A stretch of DNA of 64,000 nucleotides, from NCBI RefSeq assembly GCF_046297895.1, contig NZ_JBKBHC010000008.1:186001-250000 (forward strand), read 5' to 3'. Position 1 is the stretch's first letter. The number at the start of each line of letters is the position of its first letter. Made by a program: the position numbers and the translations under genes. This DNA comes from Ferrovibrio sp046297895. Lineage in GTDB: Bacteria > Pseudomonadota > Alphaproteobacteria > Ferrovibrionales > Ferrovibrionaceae. The notes under the pieces are model-generated. The model did not search any database. It was not told where the DNA came from and saw nothing but the letters and a program-made list of their open reading frames with translations. Below are positions 1-9,056 of this stretch, in pieces.

Positions 1-1
1 A

Positions 2-889
2 AGCCTGGACTTCAGCTATGGCGCCGTCGCGGAACTAAGCCCGTTGGTGCGCCGGGTGGTGGCCCACAACCCTTCCGCCTTCACCTTCCACGGCACCGGT
101 ACCTACATAGTCGGGCGCGGCAAGGTGGCCGTGATCGACCCCGGCCCGGCCGATCCGGCGCATATCGATGCCCTGACCAACGCCCTGCGCCACGAAACCG
201 TCACCCATATTCTGGTCACCCACACCCATCGCGACCATTCACCCGGCACGGTGGAACTGCAGCGGCGCACCGGTGCGCCCAGCTTCGCCTTCGGTCCGCA
301 CCCCCTGCCCAAAGGCGCCCTGGCGGTCGAAGAAGGCGGCGACCACGATTTCCAGCCCGACGAGATCATGACCGATGGCGATACGCTGGACGGCCATGGC
401 TGGACCCTGACCGCGCTGCATACCCCGGGGCACATATCCAATCACCTCTGCTTCAATCTGCGCGAGGAACAGGCGCTTTTTTCCGGCGACCACGTGATGG
501 GGTGGTCCACCACCGTGATTTCGCCGCCCGACGGCAACATGACGGATTACTATGCCTCATTGCGCCGGCTGCTGCCGCGCGAGGAAGACCGTTACTACCC
601 CACCCATGGCGCGCCGATCGACATGCACAGCACCGGCCTGAAGCCGCAGCGCTTCGTGCAGGCCCTGCTGCAGCACCGAGCTGGACGCGAGGAGCAGATC
701 CTGCGCTGCCTCTCTGCCGCCCCCCAGACGATCCCGCAGATGGTGACAACGATGTATCACGACGTTCCGTCGTATCTCCATCCTGCGGCCGCCCGCTCGG
801 TGCTGGCGCACCTTATCCACATGACAGAAGAAGGGCGGGTCGTCAGCGACGGCCCGCCCGATGGAAGCGCTGTCTATCGACTGCCCTGA
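2..889 (+). CDS. MBL-fold metallo-hydrolase (5' truncated by window edge)
   Basis: Metallo-beta-lactamase-fold hydrolase of the LACTB2/glyoxalase-II-like type; physiological substrate unknown. The reading frame is open from base 2 to the TGA at 889, so the gene starts upstream of the window; the TTG at 44 is not a convincing start because the frame runs through it without interruption. The metal-binding signature THTHRDH lies about 75 residues into the visible part, followed by a second histidine in HTPGHISNH and an aspartate in FSGDHVMGW, as expected for a binuclear zinc site. The C-terminal 80 residues look like the helical winged domain seen in LACTB2 relatives. It ends three bases before the stop of the convergent CoA ligase. 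Confidence 0.9.
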   Translation, partial: SLDFSYGAVAELSPLVRRVVAHNPSAFTFHGTGTYIVGRGKVAVIDPGPADPAHIDALTNALRHETVTHILVTHTHRDHSPGTVELQRRTGAPSFAFGPHPLPKGALAVEEGGDHDFQPDEIMTDGDTLDGHGWTLTALHTPGHISNHLCFNLREEQALFSGDHVMGWSTTVISPPDGNMTDYYASLRRLLPREEDRYYPTHGAPIDMHSTGLKPQRFVQALLQHRAGREEQILRCLSAAPQTIPQMVTTMYHDVPSYLHPAAARSVLAHLIHMTEEGRVVSDGPPDGSAVYRLP

Positions 890-892
890 GCC

Positions 893-2542
893 TTACGCGC
901 CCGGCGTCGGCAGCTTGTGATCCTTGAACTGCTCGCGCAGCTTGGTCTTGAGCAGCTTTCCGGTCGCGGTGTGCGGCAGCTCGGTGACAAAAACGATATC
1001 GTCGGGCAGCCACCACTTGGCCACCTTGCCCTCCAGGAACGCCATCAGTTCTTCCTTGGTGGCATCCTGGCCGGCCTTCTTGATCACCAGCAGCAACGGC
1101 CGTTCCTGCCATTTGGCATGGAACACGCCGATCACGGCGGCTTCCTGCACGGCTGGATGGCCGACGGCGGCATTCTCGAGGTCGATCGAGGAGATCCACT
1201 CGCCACCCGACTTGATCACATCCTTGGCGCGGTCGGTGATCTGCATGTAACCGTCGGGGTCCAGCGTGGCGACATCGCCGGTGGTGAACCAGCCATCCTT
1301 GTCGAGTACGTTGCCGCCTTCACCCTTGAAATAGCCCGCGGTAATCCACGGGCCGCGCACCTTGACGTTGCCGAAAGCCTTGCCGTCCCGCGGCAGCTCG
1401 TTGCCATCGTCATCGGTAATCTTGATCTCAACCCCGTAAACGGTGCGCCCCTGCTTGGATTGCACATCCAGGCGTTTTTCCAGCGGCAGGTCGGCATGCT
1501 TCTTCAGCAGGTTGCCCGTTGTGCCCAGCGGCGACATCTCGGTCATGCCCCAGGCGTGAATGACAAAGCAGTTGAACTGCTTGGCGAAGCGCTCGATCAT
1601 GGCGCGCGGCGCAGCCGAACCGCCGATCACGCAGCGCTCCAGCTTGATGTCAGCCTTGGTGTCGAGGCCCGGATTGGCGTCGACATGCTGGAAGAAGGCG
1701 AGCCAGACGGTCGGCACGCCGAGCGAGAAGTTGCATTTCTCGTCGCGCAGCAGTTCATACACGCTCTTGCCATCCAGCGCCGGGCCGGGGAAGACCAGCT
1801 TGGCACCGCTCATGCAGGCGCCGTAGGGCACACCCCAGGCATTGGCATGGAATAGCGGGACGATCACCAGAGCGCTGTCGGCCGAACCCAGATTCAGGCC
1901 GTCGCGCTGGCACACGGCATAGGAATGCAGGACGGTCGAGCGATGTGAATATAATACGCCCTTCGGATTGCCCGTGGTGCCCGAGGTGTAGCACAGCGAC
2001 GAAGCCGTCTTCTCGTCGAATTGCGGCCAGTCGAATTCGGCGCTTTCCTTGCCGATCAGTTCTTCATAAACGAGCAGGTTGGGTATCTTGCAGTCGGCCG
2101 GCACATGCGCGCGGTCGCTCATCAGCACGAAGCCTTTCACCGTCTTGAGCTGCGGCGCCAGTTTTTCCACCAGCGGCGCGAAGGTGAGGTCGAAGAACAG
2201 GTATTGGTCCTCGGCGTGATTGACGATGTAGTCTATCTGCTCGGGGAACAGGCGCGGATTGACGGTATGCAGTACCGCACCCATGCCCGATACGCCGTAA
2301 TAGAGCTCGAAATGGCGATAGGTATTCCAGGCCAGGGTACCGATACGTTCGCCCATCTTGACGCCCAGCTTCGTCAGGGCATTGGCCAATTGCTTGGAGC
2401 GGCGGCTCAGGTCGCGGTAGGTATAGCGGTGGATCGGGCCTTCGACGGTACGGGTCACGATCTCGGTATTGCCGTGATACAGCGCGGCAAACTCGATCAG
2501 CGACGAAATCAGCAACGGACGGTCCTGGATAAGGCCCTGCAT
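893..2542 (-). CDS. Fatty acid--CoA ligase, 3-methylthiopropionyl-CoA ligase-like
   Basis: AMP-forming acyl-CoA ligase of about 549 residues that would activate a carboxylic acid to its CoA thioester through an acyl-adenylate. The P-loop-like motif YTSGTTGNPKG lies near residue 185, the A5 motif WGMTEMSPLG near 330, and the hinge and catalytic lysine region TGKLLKTKLRE at the C-terminus. The N-terminus MQGLIQDRPLL resembles the DmdB-like ligases common in alphaproteobacteria, but medium-chain fatty acids are an equally possible substrate. I use the ATG at 2542 because GGGAGG sits six bases upstream; a GTG at 2560 would place that Shine-Dalgarno inside the gene. The enoyl-CoA hydratase upstream on the same strand suggests an acyl-CoA degradation context. 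Confidence 0.9.
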   Translation of the reverse strand: MQGLIQDRPLLISSLIEFAALYHGNTEIVTRTVEGPIHRYTYRDLSRRSKQLANALTKLGVKMGERIGTLAWNTYRHFELYYGVSGMGAVLHTVNPRLFPEQIDYIVNHAEDQYLFFDLTFAPLVEKLAPQLKTVKGFVLMSDRAHVPADCKIPNLLVYEELIGKESAEFDWPQFDEKTASSLCYTSGTTGNPKGVLYSHRSTVLHSYAVCQRDGLNLGSADSALVIVPLFHANAWGVPYGACMSGAKLVFPGPALDGKSVYELLRDEKCNFSLGVPTVWLAFFQHVDANPGLDTKADIKLERCVIGGSAAPRAMIERFAKQFNCFVIHAWGMTEMSPLGTTGNLLKKHADLPLEKRLDVQSKQGRTVYGVEIKITDDDGNELPRDGKAFGNVKVRGPWITAGYFKGEGGNVLDKDGWFTTGDVATLDPDGYMQITDRAKDVIKSGGEWISSIDLENAAVGHPAVQEAAVIGVFHAKWQERPLLLVIKKAGQDATKEELMAFLEGKVAKWWLPDDIVFVTELPHTATGKLLKTKLREQFKDHKLPTPGA

Positions 2543-2689
2543 GCGCTTCCTCCCATTCACAAAAAGCGGCGCGGTTATGATTGAGGCGGGCGCAGTCTAG
2601 GATCGGCGATTGCCGCCCGCAAGCCGGGGGAGCATCGCGGCGCACCCGCTTCCCTAGCGACAGCCGCGCGGAACAACCTGCGGTACGTT

Positions 2690-3487
2690 TCAGCGCCCCT
2701 TAAAGACCGGCTTGCGCTTGGCCAGAAACGCATCGCGCCCTTCGGCAAAATCCTCGCTGTTGAACAGCAGGGCCTGATTATCGGCCTCCAGTGCCAGCAG
2801 GCTTTCCAGGGATTGCGGCCCGCGGGCCAGCGCCGCCTTGGTGAAGGCCATTGGCAGGGGGGCCTGGGCGGCAAATCGCGCGGCCAGGGCGAGCGCCGCC
2901 TCCAACGCCCTGCCGGGCTGCACCGCCTGGTCGGCGAGGCCGATGCGTAGGGCCGTCTCGCCGTCGATTTCCTCGGCCAGCATCAGCAGACGCCGGGCCC
3001 AGCCAGCATCAACCCGCTGCGGCACGGTCCATAACGCGGCCATGTCTGGCATCAGGCCAACCTTGCCGAACGAGCAGCAGAATTTCGCGTCGCTTGCGGC
3101 CACCACCTGGTCGCAGAGCAACGCCAGCGACATGCCGGCGCCATAGGCATAGCCTTCCACGGCGGCGATCACCGGCTTGGGCCCAGCCACAAGCAGCCGC
3201 ACAAGCCGGTGCAGGTTGGCCAGCCGCTGCCGGCCCGCCACGCCCTGGGTATTCTGCATCGACGAGATATCGCCACCGGCACAGAAGGTGCCGCCGTTGC
3301 CAGTCAGCACAATGGCGCGGACCGCCTCCTCGGCCATGGCAAGCTCAACGGCAGCCAGCAAGTCGGCCCGCAAAGGCAGCGACAGGGCATTGCGCTTGGC
3401 TGGGTAATTCAGACGGATAATGCGTATCGCGCCCTGCGAATCAGCTGGGGTTTCGCTCACAACCAATAGATCACTCGCCGCCATCAC
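2690..3487 (-). CDS. Enoyl-CoA hydratase/isomerase family protein
   Basis: Crotonase-fold protein of 265 residues, expected to hydrate or isomerise an enoyl-CoA in the cytoplasm. Visible are the CoA and oxyanion-hole motifs: AKRNALS near residue 31, FCAGGDISSM near 67 and GYAYGAGMSLALLCD near 111, the last giving the second oxyanion glycine pair. The usual catalytic glutamate of hydratases is not obvious around residues 110-140, so isomerase or another crotonase activity is possible. Two adjacent ATGs (3487 and 3484) follow GAGGAG with good spacing, and I take the first. It lies 147 bases upstream of the CoA ligase on the same strand and may be co-transcribed with it. Confidence 0.9.
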   Translation of the reverse strand: MMAASDLLVVSETPADSQGAIRIIRLNYPAKRNALSLPLRADLLAAVELAMAEEAVRAIVLTGNGGTFCAGGDISSMQNTQGVAGRQRLANLHRLVRLLVAGPKPVIAAVEGYAYGAGMSLALLCDQVVAASDAKFCCSFGKVGLMPDMAALWTVPQRVDAGWARRLLMLAEEIDGETALRIGLADQAVQPGRALEAALALAARFAAQAPLPMAFTKAALARGPQSLESLLALEADNQALLFNSEDFAEGRDAFLAKRKPVFKGR

Positions 3488-3743
3488 CGCTCCTCATCCA
3501 CGAAAAGCCGCATAAATATGCATTTTCTGCATTTATATTGGCCATTTGTAATAAAATTGCGCGTCGCGATTTGCTCAGATTTTAGACAGGCTGACCAGTT
3601 CCAAGCAGGACTGTAACCAAAGAGCCACACTAAATTTTGACGGATGTCATCTTAGCCGAGAAGCGTTTGTTGCACAGGAACTTGTCTGCTTAATGTCGCC
3701 CCGGGTTTCGATAAATTTTTTGGGATTTCGGAGGTAAGCCCCC

Positions 3744-4502
3744 ATGAACAAGTTCGTAATGCGCGCCGCTTTTGCGGCCCTAGCCCTGACTGCTGCCACC
3801 CCGGCCATGGCCGAGGATCGTCTCAGCCTGACCCTGACGCCGGCGGTGGTGTCGGAATACTACTTCCGCGGCATCAGCCAGACCGACGGCCATCCAGCCT
3901 TCCAGCTCGGCGGCGAAGGCGCCTTCAAGATCAATGACACCTACACCGGCTATCTCGGTTTCTGGGGCAGCAACGTCGATTTCAACAACAGCGTCAGCGC
4001 CGAAACGGATCTGCTTGGCGGTTTCCGCGCCAGCTTCGACAAGCTGAGCCTGGATCTCGGCATGATCCGCTACATGTACTTGGATCAGCCAAGCAACAAC
4101 GACACCTTCAACTTCACCGAAGTGAAGCTGACCGCGGCCTATGACTTCGGCTTCGCCATCCCGAGCGCCGGCATCTATTACAGCCCGAATTTCCAGCTCG
4201 ACTCTGGCGACGCCACCTACCTGACCGCCGGCGTCACCGTGCCGCTGCCCGTCACCCAGTTCGAGCCGAAGATCATCGCCAACATCGGTCAGCAGACGAT
4301 CGACAAGCCCGAAAACTTCTTCGGTACCGGTAACACTGACGACAAGTATCTCGACTGGAACATCGGCCTGTTCGCTTCCTACTGGGGCTTCACGGCCGGC
4401 CTGCAGTATGTCGACAGCGACCTGAAGAAGAGCCACTGCGCCAACGGTTCAAATTGCGGCCCTGCAGCGGTTGTCTCGCTCAGCTACGCCTACTCGTTCT
4501 GA
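3744..4502 (+). CDS. TorF family putative porin
   Basis: Outer-membrane beta-barrel protein of 252 residues. A clear signal peptide ends at about residue 23 (ATPAMA, then EDRLSLTL). The mature protein starts with the typical TorF/Gcw_chp block SEYYFRGISQTDGHPAFQ and consists of alternating aromatic-rich strands, ending in the terminal aromatic YAYSF expected for outer-membrane insertion. Its transported substrate is unknown. GGAGG ten bases upstream supports this start. The 256 bp before it is unusually AT-rich for the window and must carry its promoter together with that of the divergent enoyl-CoA hydratase. A strong terminator follows 28 bases after the stop. Confidence 0.9.
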   Translation: MNKFVMRAAFAALALTAATPAMAEDRLSLTLTPAVVSEYYFRGISQTDGHPAFQLGGEGAFKINDTYTGYLGFWGSNVDFNNSVSAETDLLGGFRASFDKLSLDLGMIRYMYLDQPSNNDTFNFTEVKLTAAYDFGFAIPSAGIYYSPNFQLDSGDATYLTAGVTVPLPVTQFEPKIIANIGQQTIDKPENFFGTGNTDDKYLDWNIGLFASYWGFTAGLQYVDSDLKKSHCANGSNCGPAAVVSLSYAYSF

Positions 4503-4530
4503 TCCGATCCTACCGGACGGCCTAACACAG

Positions 4531-4562
4531 CCGCCGCCATCTCCGGATGGCGGCGGTTTTTT
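4531..4562 (+). terminator. Rho-independent terminator after the TorF porin
   Basis: Perfect 11-bp stem (CCGCCGCCATC pairing with GATGGCGGCGG), loop TCCG, then six T residues. The last two T bases are part of the stop codon of the convergent ThiE-like gene. Confidence 0.93.
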
Positions 4563-5169
4563 ATGCCCTAAACACGCTGATGCCGGCGATGCCGGCCATT
4601 GGCAGGCCACGCAGGCGCTGCATGTTCGCCTCATCGATGCCGCCCAGGGCATAGACGCCTAGATTGCCACTCTTGGCCTGCCGCGCCAGAGCGGCAAACC
4701 GCAGCACGCCAAGTCCGGCCGCGCCAGGATGGCTGGCGGTGGCAAAGACTGGCGAGACCAGCACCGCATCGATATCGGCCCGCACCGCCCGCGCCACCGC
4801 GCCGGCATCATGAGCCGCTGCTGTTACCAAGCAGAACTGTCGCCGCAGCCCAGCCGCCTGCGGCAGCAACCCCTGCGGCAGATGCACACCATCAGCGCCC
4901 AGAGCCCGGGCCAGCCGTGCATCGCCGGCCACCAAAAACAGCAAACCGCGCTGCCGGCACAGGAGCGCCATAGCGCGTCCCAGCGCCAGCCGCCGCTCGT
5001 AAGGCCATTCGTAATGGCGCAGGATCGCAGCGCCGCCTTTTGGCAGGCACCGCATCGCCGGCAATGGATCGGGCAGCCGCCGGGCGTCGGTAAGCAGGAT
5101 ACGCGGCGGGAACAGCCGGGGCTTTCGCCCGGGGATGCGGATTGGTAGCTTGCGGCCGTGTTGATTCAT
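4561..5169 (-). CDS. Thiamine phosphate synthase-like (TenI/ThiE domain) protein
   Basis: TIM-barrel protein of 202 residues in the ThiE/TenI family. It has LLTDARRLPDP near the N-terminus, GADGVHLP near residue 95, LVSPVFATASHPG near 140 and YALGGI near 175, corresponding to the phosphate- and thiazole-binding loops. The sequence is divergent from canonical ThiE and no other thiamine gene is nearby, so true thiamine phosphate synthase activity is uncertain. A much longer open frame extends to 5718 but runs antisense through yggS; the ATG at 5169 is the only good start before the conserved N-terminus. It starts 14 bases from the divergent yggS start. Confidence 0.78.
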   Translation of the reverse strand: MNQHGRKLPIRIPGRKPRLFPPRILLTDARRLPDPLPAMRCLPKGGAAILRHYEWPYERRLALGRAMALLCRQRGLLFLVAGDARLARALGADGVHLPQGLLPQAAGLRRQFCLVTAAAHDAGAVARAVRADIDAVLVSPVFATASHPGAAGLGVLRFAALARQAKSGNLGVYALGGIDEANMQRLRGLPMAGIAGISVFRA

Positions 5170-5183
5170 CGCCGCAGCCTGCC

Positions 5184-5879
5184 ATGACCATACCGCCGCC
5201 GGAAGCCTCTCTCGCCGACCGCCTTGCCGCCGTACGGCATCAGATCGCGGAGGCCGCGGCTGAGGCTGCACGCGATCCGGCCGGCGTGACATTGATCGCC
5301 GTGGCCAAGACTTTCCCGGCCGAAGCGGTGGCCGAGGCGCTGGCCGCCGGCCAGCGCCATTTCGGCGAGAACCGCGTGCAGGAAGGCATGGCGAAATATC
5401 CCGCCCTGCGCGAGCGTCATCCCGATCTGGTGCTGCACCTGATCGGCCCGCTGCAGACCAACAAGGTGAAACAGGCGGTGGCACATTTCGATGTGATCCA
5501 TACCGTCGACCGCGAAAGCCTGGCACAGGAACTGGCCAAGGAATTCGCCAAGACCGGCCGCCGCCTGCCCTGCTTCGTGCAGGTGAATACCGGCGAGGAA
5601 CCGCAGAAGGCCGGCTGCGCACCGCGAGATGCCGATGCCTTTGTCGCCGCCTGCCGTGCGCTGGATCTGCCGGTGGTAGGCCTGATGTGCATTCCGCCGG
5701 CCGAAGAGGAACCGGCACCGCATTTCGCGCTCTTGAACAAGATCGCGAGACGCAACGGGCTTGATCAGCTCAGCATGGGGATGAGCGGCGATTTCGACAC
5801 GGCGGTGATGCTGGGCGCCACCCATGTGCGCGTGGGCAGCGCGATTTTCGGCGGCCGCAGCTACGCGCCGGCCGCCTGA
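5184..5879 (+). CDS. yggS: YggS family PLP-binding protein (PLP homeostasis)
   Basis: Cytoplasmic PLP-binding protein of 231 residues (YggS/PLPBP), known to control free pyridoxal phosphate and amino-acid/keto-acid balance; no catalytic reaction is established for the family. The conserved AVAKTFP carries the PLP lysine near residue 36, followed by FGENRVQE, HLIGPLQTNK and the C-terminal phosphate-binding SMGMSGDFDTAV and VRVGSAIFG. I choose ATG 5184 (MTIPPPEAS) over the upstream GTG at 5142 because the conserved family N-terminus fits it and the upstream piece overlaps the divergent gene. The Shine-Dalgarno is weak. Confidence 0.93.
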   Translation: MTIPPPEASLADRLAAVRHQIAEAAAEAARDPAGVTLIAVAKTFPAEAVAEALAAGQRHFGENRVQEGMAKYPALRERHPDLVLHLIGPLQTNKVKQAVAHFDVIHTVDRESLAQELAKEFAKTGRRLPCFVQVNTGEEPQKAGCAPRDADAFVAACRALDLPVVGLMCIPPAEEEPAPHFALLNKIARRNGLDQLSMGMSGDFDTAVMLGATHVRVGSAIFGGRSYAPAA

Positions 5880-5884
5880 ACAAC

Positions 5885-6154
5885 TCAGTTCTTCTTCGTG
5901 GTGCCACCCGAAGCGAGCGTGACCTTGTCGCCGGCGATCACGAAGGTCACCGAGCCATCGCTGGTCTTGTAGCTCCACTGCTCCAGCGGGCCGAGCTTCT
6001 GGATCTCGGTCGGACGGCCCAATGCCTTTTCCAATTCGGCCTTGGTGCCGGCCTTCTCGGCCTTGCGCAGGGCCTCGTCGGTCGTGGGCGGGCCGCAGGC
6101 AATCAAAGCCAGAGGCAGAAGCAAGGCTAAAACAAAACGGGTCGGGCGGGCCAT
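5885..6154 (-). CDS. Small predicted lipoprotein
   Basis: Eighty-nine-residue protein with a hydrophobic signal and lipobox LALIAC, so Cys20 would be lipidated. The mature part EKALGRPTEIQKLG followed by EQWSYKTSDGSVTF resembles the small BamE/SmpA-like fold in which a short helix precedes a beta sheet, but identity is too weak to assign. It may be an envelope protein. It is convergent with yggS (five bases apart) and lies downstream of serA on the same strand, 85 bases beyond it on the promoter side, so it may have its own promoter. Function is unknown. Confidence 0.75.
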   Translation of the reverse strand: MARPTRFVLALLLPLALIACGPPTTDEALRKAEKAGTKAELEKALGRPTEIQKLGPLEQWSYKTSDGSVTFVIAGDKVTLASGGTTKKN

Positions 6155-6239
6155 GTGGCAGGCTCCCTATGCAAAGAGGCTATGCCAGTAAAGCGGCCGG
6201 CCCGACCCGCGTAAAGCGGCGAATCGTACTTGACCGAAC

Positions 6240-7814
6240 TCAGAACTGCAGCGGGGTCGCCTGCCGCACGCCGGGGATCGCCTTCACCTTGGCGGCAACA
6301 TCGGCCGGGATCGGACCATCGACCTCCACCAGACAGATGGCCTCCTGGCCGCGCGCGGCACGGCCGAGGTGGAAGGTTGCGATATTGATGCCCGCATCGC
6401 CGAGCACGGTGCCCAGCCGCCCGATGAAGCCCGGCTTGTCCTCGTTGGTGACGTAAAGCATGTTCGGGCCGAGTTCGGCATCGATGTCGATGCCCTTGAT
6501 CTCCACCACGCGCGGCTTCTTGTCGGCGAATAGCGTACCCGACAGATGCCGCACCTTGTCGGCATGGATGGTGACGCGCATCAGCGTGTGATAGTCGCCC
6601 TCGCGATCATGCTTGACCTCGGAAACCTCGATATTGCGTTCCTTGGCCACCAGCGGCGCATTGACCATGTTGACGCTGCTCAACTGGCGGCGCAGCAATC
6701 CCTCCAGCACAATGGCGGTGAGCGGGCGCGTGTTCAGTGTCGCCACATGGCCTTCATACTCGATCATCACCTTGGTCAGATTGGCCTCCGCCAATTGGCC
6801 AACGAAACTGCCAAGCTGTTCGGCCAGCTTCATGTAGGGCTTCAGCTTCGGCGCGTCCTCGGCCGAAACCGAGGGCATGTTCAGCGCGTTGGTGACGGCG
6901 CCCGAAATCAGGTAATCGGAAATCTGCTCGGCCACCTGCAGGGCGACATTCTCCTGCGCCTCATTGGTCGAGGCGCCAAGATGCGGCGTGGCAATGAAGC
7001 GTTCGTGGCCGAACAGCACGTTCTCTTTGGCCGGCTCGGTGACGAACACGTCAAAGGCCGCACCCGCCACATGGCCGCTATCCAGAGCCGCCTTCAGGTC
7101 GGTTTCGTTGACCAGGCCGCCGCGGGCACAGTTGACGATGCGCACGCCCTTCTTGCACTTGGCCAGCGCCTTGGCATCCAGGATGTTCTTGGTCTGCTCG
7201 GTCAGCGGTGTGTGCAGGCTGATGAAATCGGCACGAGCCAGCAGCTCGTCAAGCTCGACCTTCTCGATCCCCAGCGCGGTGGCGCGCTCGGGCGTCAGGA
7301 ACGGATCGTAGCCCACCACGCGCATCTTCAGGCCCTGGGCCCGGTCGGCGACGATGGAGCCGATGTTGCCGCAACCGATCAGGCCCAGCGTCTTGCCATA
7401 CAACTCGACGCCCATGAAACGGTTCTTTTCCCACTTGCCGGCCTGGGTGGAGCGGTCGGCCTGCGGAATTTCGCGGGCCAGCGCCATCATCATGGCCACG
7501 GCATGCTCGGCTGTGGTGATCGAATTGCCGAACGGCGTGTTCATCACGCAGACGCCGCGCGCGGTGGCGGCCGGGATGTCGACATTGTCGACGCCGATGC
7601 CGGCGCGGCCGACGACCTTCAGGTTTTTCGCCGCTTCCAGCACCTTGGCGGTGACCTTGGTGGCTGAGCGGATCGCCAGGCCATCGTACTCGCCGATGAT
7701 GGCGAGCAGTTCCTCGGGCTTCAGCCCCGTCTTGATATCGACCTGTACGCCGCGCGACTTGAAGATGTCGACGGCGGCGGGGCTCAGTTCGTCGGAAATC
7801 AGAACCTTGACCAT
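6240..7814 (-). CDS. serA: D-3-phosphoglycerate dehydrogenase
   Basis: First enzyme of the phosphorylated serine pathway: oxidises 3-phosphoglycerate to 3-phosphohydroxypyruvate with NAD+. The 524 residues match the long form. The catalytic and Rossmann region is in the first 310 residues, with the nucleotide-binding GLIGCGNIGS near 146, the catalytic Arg region NCARGGLVNE near 230 and the His loop TPHLGAST near 280. An allosteric substrate-binding domain follows, and a C-terminal ACT domain runs from about residue 450 (TNEDKPGFIGRLGTVLGDAGINIA). It follows serC after 69 bases containing a hairpin. The start matches the family (MVKVLISDELSPAAV). Confidence 0.97.
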   Translation of the reverse strand: MVKVLISDELSPAAVDIFKSRGVQVDIKTGLKPEELLAIIGEYDGLAIRSATKVTAKVLEAAKNLKVVGRAGIGVDNVDIPAATARGVCVMNTPFGNSITTAEHAVAMMMALAREIPQADRSTQAGKWEKNRFMGVELYGKTLGLIGCGNIGSIVADRAQGLKMRVVGYDPFLTPERATALGIEKVELDELLARADFISLHTPLTEQTKNILDAKALAKCKKGVRIVNCARGGLVNETDLKAALDSGHVAGAAFDVFVTEPAKENVLFGHERFIATPHLGASTNEAQENVALQVAEQISDYLISGAVTNALNMPSVSAEDAPKLKPYMKLAEQLGSFVGQLAEANLTKVMIEYEGHVATLNTRPLTAIVLEGLLRRQLSSVNMVNAPLVAKERNIEVSEVKHDREGDYHTLMRVTIHADKVRHLSGTLFADKKPRVVEIKGIDIDAELGPNMLYVTNEDKPGFIGRLGTVLGDAGINIATFHLGRAARGQEAICLVEVDGPIPADVAAKVKAIPGVRQATPLQF

Positions 7815-7843
7815 GGATATAGTCCTCGAATTTCGGATGGAGG

Positions 7844-7870
7844 AAAACGGGCGCCGCTTCAGCGACGCCC
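7844..7870 (-). terminator. serC-serA intercistronic hairpin (partial terminator)
   Basis: On the minus strand GGGCGTCGC pairs with GCGGCGCCC (nine pairs, one G-U) around a four-base loop, followed by GTTTT. The short T-run suggests partial termination or an RNA-stability element that lowers serA relative to serC rather than full termination. Confidence 0.5.
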
Positions 7871-7883
7871 GCTCAAAGCGCGA

Positions 7884-9056
7884 TCAGGCTGCCGCAGCCG
7901 GCTTGTAGGTTGCCTTCACCTCGGCGAAGGCCCAGTCGAGCCAGGGGCAGAGCGCGGCCACATCAGCAGTTTCCACCGTGGCGCCACCCCAGATGCGCAG
8001 GCCCGGAGGTGCGTCGCGATAGGCCCCGATATCCAGCGCCACGCCCTCTTTCTCCAGCAGGCTGGCAATCTGCTTGGCCGCCGCTTCCTGGTCCTTCGGA
8101 CCCAAAGCGGTGAACCAGGGATCGACCACCTTGAGGCAGATCGAGGTATTGGATCGCACCGCCGGATCGGCGGCCAGGAAACCGACCCAGTCGGTCTTGG
8201 CGGCCCAGTCGGTGATCGCTTTCAGGTTGGCTTCCGAGCGGGCGATCATGCCCTTCAGGCCGCCGACGCTCTCGCCCCATTTCAGGGCGTCGATGATGTC
8301 CTCGACGCACAGCATGGATGGCGTGTTGATCGTTTCGCCCTTGAAGATGCCTTCGATCAGCTTGCCGTCCTTGGCTATGCGGAAGATCTTGGGCAGCGGC
8401 CAGGCCGGGGTGTAGGTCTCCAGGCGCTGCACCGCGCGCGGGCTCAGCACGATCATGCCATGCGCCGCCTCGCCGCCCGTCGCCTTCTGCCACGACCAGG
8501 TGGTGACATCCAGCTTGGACCAGGGCAGGTCCATGGCGAACACAGCCGAGGTGGCGTCGCAGATCGACAGGCCTTCGCGGTTATCGGCGATCCAGTCGCC
8601 GTTCGGTACCTTCACGCCCGACGTGGTGCCGTTCCAGGTGAAGACCACGTCGCGGGTCCAGTCCACCTGTTTCAGGTCGGGGATTTCGCCATAACCGGCT
8701 TTCAGCGTGCGGACATCCTTGAGCTTGAGTTCCTTGGAGATGTCCGCCCCCCAGCCGGAGCCGAAGCTTTCCCAGGCCAGCACGTCGACGCCGCGCGGGC
8801 CGAGCAGCGACCAAAGCGCCATCTCCACGGCGCCGGTGTCGGAGGCCGGCACGATGCCGATCCGGTAATCGGCCGGGATGCCAAGGATCTTGCGATGCAG
8901 TTCGATCGCCTCGACCAGACGGGCTTTGCCCTCTTTCGAGCGGTGCGAACGGCCGACCAGAGCGTCTTTCAGAAGTTCGGGGGTCCAGCCGGGGCGCTTG
9001 GCGCAGGGGCCGGAAGAGAAATGCGCCCGAGCGGGGCGCGCGGCAGGCTTAGCCAT
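7884..9056 (-). CDS. serC: Phosphoserine transaminase
   Basis: PLP-dependent class V aminotransferase of 390 residues converting 3-phosphohydroxypyruvate and glutamate to phosphoserine and 2-oxoglutarate. Family landmarks are FSSGPCAKRPGW at the N-terminus, the ATSAVFAMD block (PLP-binding Asp) near 175, and WSWQKATGGEAAHGM near 196 with the Schiff-base lysine. It belongs to the longer alphaproteobacterial serC type. GGAAGG lies nine bases upstream of the ATG. It is the promoter-proximal gene of serC-serA, and its short 5' region carries a candidate serC leader. Confidence 0.97.
   Translation of the reverse strand: MAKPAARPARAHFSSGPCAKRPGWTPELLKDALVGRSHRSKEGKARLVEAIELHRKILGIPADYRIGIVPASDTGAVEMALWSLLGPRGVDVLAWESFGSGWGADISKELKLKDVRTLKAGYGEIPDLKQVDWTRDVVFTWNGTTSGVKVPNGDWIADNREGLSICDATSAVFAMDLPWSKLDVTTWSWQKATGGEAAHGMIVLSPRAVQRLETYTPAWPLPKIFRIAKDGKLIEGIFKGETINTPSMLCVEDIIDALKWGESVGGLKGMIARSEANLKAITDWAAKTDWVGFLAADPAVRSNTSICLKVVDPWFTALGPKDQEAAAKQIASLLEKEGVALDIGAYRDAPPGLRIWGGATVETADVAALCPWLDWAFAEVKATYKPAAAA

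Noticed and set aside
3488..3743. AT-rich 256-base gap searched for a small RNA or tRNA
   Set aside because: Only short direct repeats (TGCATTT twice near 3518-3533) and weak promoter-like hexamers are visible; no stable RNA gene can be supported.
5170..5718. N-terminal extension of the ThiE-like frame
   Set aside because: Antisense to yggS, and the conserved domain begins just after ATG 5169.
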